The translations under genes and the position numbers were made by a program. Positions 16,892-24,222 of a stretch of DNA of 39,244 bases are shown here, one piece after another. Source of the stretch: Hydrogenophilales bacterium (GTDB lineage: Bacteria; Pseudomonadota; Gammaproteobacteria; Burkholderiales; Thiobacteraceae); assembly GCA_016235775.1 (NCBI GenBank), contig JACRIU010000090.1, positions 1 through 39,244 on the forward strand, given 5' to 3'. The first letter of the stretch is position 1. Every line of letters starts with the position of its first letter. The notes under the pieces were generated by a model. The model ran no database searches and was not told the origin of the DNA. It saw nothing but the letters and a program-made list of their open reading frames with translations.

Positions 16892-16925
16892 GTTACCTTC
16901 TTTTGGACAAGCAAAAGAAGGTAAC
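16892..16925. repeat. perfect 14-bp hairpin, copy 2
   Basis: The stem and loop are the same as at 16246-16279, within duplication unit 2. Confidence 0.85.
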
Positions 16926-17068
16926 TGCCCCGCCGGGGCATGACCGGCTCCCAAACAAATGCGCTTAGCGCACGATCAAGAAATGCCTGTCAGGACTTAC
17001 AAAAATCCAAATAACCAAAGCCTGTCACTGCTGACCCTGTCAGAAATAATCGTGTCTGACCCCATTAA

Positions 17069-17110
17069 CTCTCCCTCCCCCTTGATGGGGGAGGGCTGGG
17101 GAGAGGGAGC
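17069..17110. repeat. palindromic GGGAGAGGG-type element, intergenic copy
   Basis: CTCCCTCCCCC-TTGAT-GGGGGAGGG followed by GGGGAGAGGGAG directly abuts the end of duplication unit 2. It belongs to the same family as the in-gene copies in gmd and the MmeI-like gene. Confidence 0.75.
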
Positions 17111-17211
17111 GTGCGGTGAATCAAACTACGCACTATTTACCGGCCTACTCAGTAATTCGTGGCTAAAAGCTTTTCGCCCTTCCCTGACGCCTAAATCCCG
17201 ACGCCCGACGC

Positions 17212-18534
17212 CTATTTAGCCGCCTGATTCAACCACCCATTCACCTGCCCCACATCCGCCTCATTCAAATCCCCCGCCGCCGCTTCCAACTTCAACCGCG
17301 ACACGATGTAGCCATACAGCGCTTGCGCCAAATCGCGCCGCGCACTGAAAAGCTGCTGCCGCGCATTGAGCAGATCGACGCTGGTGCGCACGCCCACTTC
17401 CAAGCCGAGCTTGGTGGAATCGAGCGAGCTTTGGTTGGAGATCACGGCTTGTTGCAGCGCTTTCACTTGGGCGATGCCGCTGGTCACGCCGAGATAGGCT
17501 TGGCGCGCCTGCAAGGCGACTTTGCGTTGCACGGCATCCAACTCTTGCCGCGCCTTTTCCTGATTCGCCACGGCCTCGCGCACCTTGGAGCTGGTGGCGA
17601 AGCCAGCAAAAATCGGCAGGTTCATTTGCAAGCCGATGGTTTTGGCCGTCTGGTCGTAACCGCTGCCGCCGCCTACGGCGTTATCGCCATAGGTCGCGAC
17701 CAGATCCAGGGTGGGCAAGTGGCCGCCGCGTGATTTGCGCACTTCTTCGCTGGCGATGTCGAAGGCGGCTTTTGCAATTTGGGTTTCAGGATTTTGCGCC
17801 AGGGCTTTTTCTACCCAGGCATCCATGGTGTTTGGCTCGGGTGAAAATAGCGGCACCTCGCCTTTGACCGTCACCAGTTCGTCCGGCTGGCGGTTGATGA
17901 TCTGCTGCAAGCTGCGGCGTTTGATTTCCAGATCGTTCTGGGCGGCGATCTCTTGCGCGATGGTCAGGTCATAGCGGGCTTGCGCGTCGTGCGTGTCGGT
18001 GATGGTTGCGGTGCCGACTTCAAAATTGCGCTTGGCTTGGGCGAGCTGCTCGGCGATGGATTCTTTCTGCGCCTGCGCCAGTGTCACGTTGTACTGCGCC
18101 AGCAGCACGTCGAAATAGCTCTGCGCCACGCGCACGATCAGGTCTTGCTCCGCGGTGGAATACTGGGCATTGACCTGCTCCACCGTGGATTTGGCCTGGG
18201 CATAGGCGGCGTAGTTTTGTGCGCGGTACAGCGGCTGATTCAGTGAGACCGAGTAGCCGTGGCTGTTGTAAGTCTTTTCGCCGCTGGATAAGGTCGAGCT
18301 GCCGCGGGTTTGGGTATCGGTCTCGTTATGCGTGGTGTTGGCCGACAAGTTGACCGAGGGCATGAACAAGGCGCGGCCTTGCGGCAGCTTTTCCTGGCCG
18401 GCGATTTGCGCCGATTTCGCGGCTTGGAAAGTCGCGTCTTGGGTCAGCGCCTCCTTATAGACCTGCAACAGGTCGGTGGCGGCGAGTAGCGGCGGGCTGA
18501 AGGCCAGCGCCACGAGCAGCGGCAATTTTTTCAT
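17212..18534 (-). CDS. tolC: TolC-family outer-membrane efflux/secretion channel
   Basis: This 440-residue protein has a Sec signal peptide (MKKLPLLVALAFSPPLLA, cleavage near residue 18-19) and the internally duplicated coiled-coil/beta layout of TolC. The first half includes LNQPLYRAQNYAAYAQAK. The matching second half includes LQMNLPIFAGFATSSKVREA, then GLEVGVRTSVDLLNARQQLF. It forms the trimeric outer-membrane duct for type I secretion or RND/ABC efflux pumps; no partner is adjacent. It follows the Pcm-like gene on the same strand after a 53-bp gap, so the two may be co-transcribed. The substrate is unknown. Confidence 0.93.
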   Translation of the reverse strand: MKKLPLLVALAFSPPLLAATDLLQVYKEALTQDATFQAAKSAQIAGQEKLPQGRALFMPSVNLSANTTHNETDTQTRGSSTLSSGEKTYNSHGYSVSLNQPLYRAQNYAAYAQAKSTVEQVNAQYSTAEQDLIVRVAQSYFDVLLAQYNVTLAQAQKESIAEQLAQAKRNFEVGTATITDTHDAQARYDLTIAQEIAAQNDLEIKRRSLQQIINRQPDELVTVKGEVPLFSPEPNTMDAWVEKALAQNPETQIAKAAFDIASEEVRKSRGGHLPTLDLVATYGDNAVGGGSGYDQTAKTIGLQMNLPIFAGFATSSKVREAVANQEKARQELDAVQRKVALQARQAYLGVTSGIAQVKALQQAVISNQSSLDSTKLGLEVGVRTSVDLLNARQQLFSARRDLAQALYGYIVSRLKLEAAAGDLNEADVGQVNGWLNQAAK

Positions 18535-18587
18535 GGGGAATCCTCGATATCTGATCTGCTTTGCAAATTCGCGGCAAAATCAGTTTT

Positions 18588-19253
18588 TCAAAAAACAAAT
18601 TTCTCAAGCTGCGGGGCATTTTTCAGCGCCCGCACGTCGGTCTCGAATAACACTTCGGCATCGGTCACGCCCGGCTCGATCAGACGTGTAAGCTGCGCTT
18701 CCATCGCAGGTGCTACGCCGACAAACGCGAGCAGCCGGCCACCCGGATTGAGTTGCGCGATAAATTCATCCGGCAGCGCCGGCAAGCTGCCGGTCACCAC
18801 GATCACATCGTAGGGCGCATGCTTTTGCCAGCCGCGCGCGGCATCGCCCACATCCAAAGTCACATTGTTGAAGCCGTGCGCAGCGAGTTTTTGCGCCGCC
18901 GCTTGGCTCAGCTCGGGGAGGATCTCCACGCTGTGCACATGCTTGGCCAGGCTGGCCAGGAGCGCGGTCATGTAGCCGCTGCCGCTGCCGACTTCCAACA
19001 CTTTGTCCGTCGGCTTGATATGGAGTTCCTGCACCAGGCGCGCCTCGACCTTGGGGCTGAGCATGGATTCGCCCTGGCCGAGCGGGATTTCCAAATCCAT
19101 CAAGGCCATGGCCCGATAGGCCTCGGGCACATATTCTTCGCGTTTCACGCGCTGCAATAGGCTGAGCACGCTATCGTCCAGCACATCCCAGGGACGAATC
19201 TGCTGCTCGATCATATTGAAACGAACCTTCTCCAAATCCATTGTCTTCTCCAT
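18588..19253 (-). CDS. protein-L-isoaspartate O-methyltransferase-like protein
   Basis: This 221-residue protein carries the Pcm-family layout: MIEQQIRPWDVLDDSVLSLL at the N-terminus, the substrate loop IPLGQGESMLSPKVEARLV, and the SAM-binding motif VLEVGSGSGYMTALLA (about 85-100). Pcm methylates L-isoaspartyl residues in damaged proteins. This subgroup, found upstream of tolC in betaproteobacteria, has ILPELSQAAAQKLA after motif I and may not have classical repair activity. The start may be the ATG at 19253 or the second ATG four codons in. It diverges from the TPP riboswitch and thiC. Confidence 0.85.
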   Translation of the reverse strand: MEKTMDLEKVRFNMIEQQIRPWDVLDDSVLSLLQRVKREEYVPEAYRAMALMDLEIPLGQGESMLSPKVEARLVQELHIKPTDKVLEVGSGSGYMTALLASLAKHVHSVEILPELSQAAAQKLAAHGFNNVTLDVGDAARGWQKHAPYDVIVVTGSLPALPDEFIAQLNPGGRLLAFVGVAPAMEAQLTRLIEPGVTDAEVLFETDVRALKNAPQLEKFVF

Positions 19254-19323
19254 CTTCTTTCCAGGGGTTTACCGCTGTTAGCCTTGCGATTATTCCATAT
19301 TTCCCTTACCTTTACATACTTCG

Positions 19324-21375
<2,052 letters not shown>

Positions 21376-21382
21376 GCGGCAT

Positions 21383-21889
21383 ATGTCGGTCTATCTTCCG
21401 CTCTTCAATGCGCTGAACGAAGCCCAGGTGCAATACGTAGTCGTGGGCGGATTGGCCACGGTGTTGCACGGCTACGCGCGCATGACGGCGGATGTCGATC
21501 TTGTGATCAATCTTGAGCAGGGCGAGGCGCAAAAGGCAGTCAGCGCGCTGCTTACACTCGGCTTGAAACCTCGTCTGCCGGTTGATCCTATGCAGTTTGC
21601 CAACGCCGAAATCAGGGCGGGATGGATCAAGGACAAGCACATGCTGGTGTTTTCTTTCTACGACCCCGCCAACCCTCTACGGATTGTCGATCTGTTTGTC
21701 CACGAGCCGATTCCTTACGAGGATTTGTCCCGCCGCGCTATAAGCATGAACATCGACGGCACGTTTGTCCCCGTGTGCGACATTGCCGATTTGATCGAGC
21801 TCAAACGCCGCGCGGCGCGGCCTCGCGATTTGGACGATATCCAGCATTTGGAAGAACTGCTACGCACGAGGAAACTGCATGATGAGTGA
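21383..21889 (+). CDS. DUF6036/AbiEii-like nucleotidyltransferase
   Basis: This 168-residue protein has the minimal nucleotidyltransferase pattern YVVVGGLATVLHGYARMTAD with G22/G23 and the acidic pair D37/D39 in ADVDLVI. VDLFVHEPIPYEDL and a C-terminal basic helix (DLIELKRRAARPRDLDDIQH) follow. Proteins of this family occur as stand-alone or toxin-antitoxin-like units; AbiEii homologues transfer nucleotides to tRNA. It starts 7 bp after thiC and overlaps a small gene by 11 bp. It probably rides on thiC transcription and may be under TPP control by accident of insertion. Its biological role is inferred only. Confidence 0.75.
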   Translation: MSVYLPLFNALNEAQVQYVVVGGLATVLHGYARMTADVDLVINLEQGEAQKAVSALLTLGLKPRLPVDPMQFANAEIRAGWIKDKHMLVFSFYDPANPLRIVDLFVHEPIPYEDLSRRAISMNIDGTFVPVCDIADLIELKRRAARPRDLDDIQHLEELLRTRKLHDE

Positions 21890-22064
21890 AGCCGCCTCCT
21901 TCGATTCACTCCCCGCCTTGTCCGAGGAAGAGAAGTCGCGACTTCACTTATGGGCCCAGGCAACGCCTGGCCAACGCCTTGCTTGGCTGGAAGAAGCCTT
22001 GCGGCTTTCGGCGCTAGCGAAGAACCGCGCCTCACAAAGCCAGACTGACTCGCCCCCTACCTAG
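21879..22064 (+). CDS. small partner protein of the nucleotidyltransferase
   Basis: This 61-residue protein includes LSEEEKSRLHLWAQATPGQR and LAWLEEALRLSALA. The motif 'xxRLxWLEEAxxLA' recurs in small proteins encoded next to nucleotidyltransferases of this type. Two start codons, at 21879 and 21882, overlap the upstream gene. It is likely the cognate partner, possibly an antitoxin, but no experiment-based function is known to me. Confidence 0.6.
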   Translation: MMSEAASFDSLPALSEEEKSRLHLWAQATPGQRLAWLEEALRLSALAKNRASQSQTDSPPT

Positions 22065-22102
22065 TCACCCAGAGTCTCGACAACGCGAACCTGGAAGCCA
22101 TC

Positions 22103-22486
22103 ATGTTTTCAACTAAGGCTCACGCACTGAACACCACGCTGGAAGGCAAGCCCCTATGCATCACCCTGAGCGATGCAGCGCAACGCGCCTTGGCCCAGCG
22201 CGCAACGCCGCTCATTGCCGAGATGGAACTGTATTTTTCCTGCCTGCTTCGCTTGCGCGTGCGCTTCTACGAGTGCGACGAAGATAGCAGCGCCACCCCT
22301 GTTAGCGACAAACTCTCGGTTCGCTTTCGCCCGGTGATGAGTCGCCGCTGCGATATTCAAGATGTGAATGGGAAATCGCCGCTAGGTGACTTCCCGATTG
22401 TGAAGCGCGCGCCTTATGTTCCACACTGGCTGCGCCTCGATTACAAACGGGGCGAGTGGGTGGGTGAGTTTGGCTATGATAAGTAA
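22103..22486 (+). CDS. conserved hypothetical protein
   Basis: This 127-residue soluble protein has no signal peptide or membrane segment. It shows a regular pattern of beta-like segments (LCITLSDAAQRAL; MELYFSCLLRLRVRFYE; LSVRFRPVMSRRCDIQDV) and an aromatic C-terminus (HWLRLDYKRGEWVGEFGYD). Codon use and GC content match the neighbouring housekeeping genes. I do not recognise a domain. It lies on the thiC strand 38 bp after the small partner gene and could be the last gene of that transcript. Confidence 0.6.
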   Translation: MFSTKAHALNTTLEGKPLCITLSDAAQRALAQRATPLIAEMELYFSCLLRLRVRFYECDEDSSATPVSDKLSVRFRPVMSRRCDIQDVNGKSPLGDFPIVKRAPYVPHWLRLDYKRGEWVGEFGYDK

Positions 22487-22589
22487 CCTGCCCCTTTAAC
22501 CGCCACTCGACTAAGCTATTGCCTGTTTGGGTGGAGAAGACGTGGGGGCGCTTCAATTGTCATAGTAAGCCCCAAAAAACATGTCTATT

Positions 22590-22618
22590 TTGACAATGGC
22601 GAAATAACTCTTTATTTT
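22590..22618 (+). promoter_or_regulatory. putative sigma70 promoter upstream of the DUF433 gene
   Basis: A consensus TTGACA (22590-22595) and TATTTT (22613-22618) are spaced 17 bp apart in an AT-rich patch. An ATTGTCA/TGACAAT inverted repeat brackets the area just upstream. The coding start is about 125 bp downstream, leaving a long leader. Confidence 0.45.
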
Positions 22619-22744
22619 TATCGGCTTGTCCATGCGCAATTAAATTCCGCATCCGCATCAAAACGGTTCCTTCAATGCTTCCGACAGGGCTTTCTCTCCG
22701 CGTAAAGCCTTCCCTTCGAACTCATCCCGAGCTACCATTCGCGC

Positions 22745-23458
22745 ATGACTCACCCCAGCAACAAGCGAGCATCCGTTTTCGATACCCCAGCTTATTCCGC
22801 CAGCGAGGCCGCGTGCATTCTCAACACCTCCGCGAACACGTTACGAGCGTGGTGTTTCGGCCAAAACTACCGCTCGGCGGCGGGCACGCCTAAGCGCTTC
22901 CAACCGGTGATCCAGCCTGCCGACATGAAGGGCAAGCTGCTCTCCTTCACCAACTTGTGCGAACTGCACGTGCTCTCCGCCATCCGCCGGCATCACAAGA
23001 TTTCATTACCTAAGGTACGCGAAAGCATGGCGTACCTGCGCTCGAAATTGGGCGCGGACAGGCCGCTTATCGACCGGCAGTTTCGCACGAACGGTATCGA
23101 CCTGTTCGTCGAACACGCCTCGCGCTTGCTGAACGTTACGCGACAAGGACAAGAAGCCCTGCGGGGCGATTTTGAGCAAGCGCTCGCCCGTATTGAGCGG
23201 GATCGCCAAGGATCGCCCATTCGTTTGTTCCCCTTCAGCCGCACCTCTGTGTCGGATAAGGAACAACCCAAAGCCATCGTCATCGATCCGCGCCTGTCTT
23301 TTGGGCGCCCGGTCCTTTCCAGGGTGGCGATTCGTACCGATGTAATCGTGGGACGCTTCCGCGCGGGCGATTCGATGGCGGAGATGGCGAAGGACTACGG
23401 CGTTGACGAAAAAGAAATCGAAGAAGCGCTCCGGTTCGAACAGCGCCGTACCGCCTGA
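22745..23458 (+). CDS. MerR-like HTH plus DUF433 protein (putative antitoxin)
   Basis: This 237-residue protein begins with a MerR-like helix-turn-helix (YSASEAACILNTSANTLRAW, about 16-35). A helical middle follows (LHVLSAIRRHHKISLPKVRE). It ends with a DUF433 domain: VIDPRLSFGRPVLSRVAIRT, then VIVGRFRAGDSMAEMAKDYG and a terminal EKEIEEALRFE helix. DUF433 proteins are typically antitoxins of PIN-like (DUF5615-type) toxins. The expected toxin gene overlaps its 3' end in another frame but is truncated, so this antitoxin appears orphaned. The DNA-binding part suggests it represses its own promoter. Confidence 0.75.
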   Translation: MTHPSNKRASVFDTPAYSASEAACILNTSANTLRAWCFGQNYRSAAGTPKRFQPVIQPADMKGKLLSFTNLCELHVLSAIRRHHKISLPKVRESMAYLRSKLGADRPLIDRQFRTNGIDLFVEHASRLLNVTRQGQEALRGDFEQALARIERDRQGSPIRLFPFSRTSVSDKEQPKAIVIDPRLSFGRPVLSRVAIRTDVIVGRFRAGDSMAEMAKDYGVDEKEIEEALRFEQRRTA

Positions 23459-23657
23459 CGCCCCCACGCTTTTCATCGACATTTGCGCCTGGAGCCACCG
23501 GCTGGGCGAAGCATTAACCGAACTCGGCGCGCCATTCATCGCGCAGGCCCGGTGGATTGATGGGTTAGCGCTTGTTTTCTGTATATTGTTTAACGAGCTC
23601 CGGATTCTGCTTAGAAAATGTCCATCCTTTCAGATACTCAAACAATGCGTCTGTTGA
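23403..23657 (+). pseudogene. truncated PIN-like toxin remnant
   Basis: A frame overlapping the DUF433 gene reads PTLFIDICAWSHRLGEALTE LGAPFI up to about 23540, the N-terminal strand-helix-strand of a PIN-like toxin with the metal-binding D in FID. After that it loses all resemblance and stops within the antisense of the next gene. A full toxin should run well over 100 residues. The only available start is a TTG at 23403, as expected for a gene coupled to its antitoxin. The break coincides with the end of the AT-rich leftward gene at 23565, so an insertion or deletion removed the rest. Confidence 0.6.
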
Positions 23658-24215
23658 GGCAAGGAATCCGTCTGCCAATTCGATCCAGAGCGCATCGGGG
23701 ATGCCTTCGTCTGTTGCGCCAACATTCAATGAGATGTTTCCGGTGTTTTCCCAATCTTGGAACACCGAAAAAATGTGCCGATCAGAGAGGTGAATAAATC
23801 CAGAAGTCGCTGCGTAGACGCGGGGCATCCACTCGTACTTTTTGCCAAGAGTGTCGACAAGATGCTTGTCTGTCATGAATCTCCCTTTTCGATCTTTGAG
23901 TTTTCGTATGGGAGTTCCTCGGAGAACCTCGTGAGCAAAGTCGTGCGGTTTTTCTACTATGAATGCCGCAAAAAAGCGTATGCAACTGTCTAGCTGGAGA
24001 CGCAACAGCGATGCAGCACATATGTAGTTTTGGTTTCGTATCAATGAAGCAAAGCCGGAACATTGCGCCATTGATCGCTTTACAGCAGCAGATGCGAGCA
24101 TGTCTAAGGGGTACAACTTGCCGTTGTCGGCCTTTAACATCTCCATCAGTAACGAGAGATGAAGATTGGTTAAGCCTTCGATATGCGAAATGCGGCGTTC
24201 AAGCTCTGGGTGCAT
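23565..24215 (-). CDS. unrecognised protein downstream of the MmeI-like enzyme
   Basis: This 216-residue, mostly helical soluble protein has no signal peptide. It includes LHLSLLMEMLKADNGKLYPL, a helix-rich block FASLIRNQNYICAASLLRLQ and a short FIHLSDRHIFSVF motif. The arrangement recalls the all-alpha, HEPN- or DUF5677-like proteins of defence islands, but no catalytic motif can be asserted. Its DNA is clearly more AT-rich than the flanks (one 60-bp line near its 3' end is about 38% GC), a sign of transfer. It starts 7 bp after the stop of the restriction-modification gene on the same strand, so it is almost certainly co-transcribed. I do not know its function. Confidence 0.7.
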   Translation of the reverse strand: MHPELERRISHIEGLTNLHLSLLMEMLKADNGKLYPLDMLASAAVKRSMAQCSGFASLIRNQNYICAASLLRLQLDSCIRFFAAFIVEKPHDFAHEVLRGTPIRKLKDRKGRFMTDKHLVDTLGKKYEWMPRVYAATSGFIHLSDRHIFSVFQDWENTGNISLNVGATDEGIPDALWIELADGFLASTDALFEYLKGWTFSKQNPELVKQYTENKR

Positions 24216-24222
24216 ATGCGCG

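Larger units (their letters stand above)
16428..17068 (+). repeat. tandem duplication, unit 2
   Basis: This is the second copy of the segment at 15777-16422, 641 bp long with small indels. It ends at the same CCCCATTAA boundary, after which the sequence changes abruptly into a palindromic GGGAGGG element. Confidence 0.88.
16677..17211. other. non-coding region between the waaA remnant and tolC
   Basis: Most of this stretch is the second copy of the downstream repeat (to 17068). It is followed by a palindromic GGGAGGG-type element (17069-17110) and about 100 bp of unremarkable sequence before the tolC stop. No gene is supported. Confidence 0.6.
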
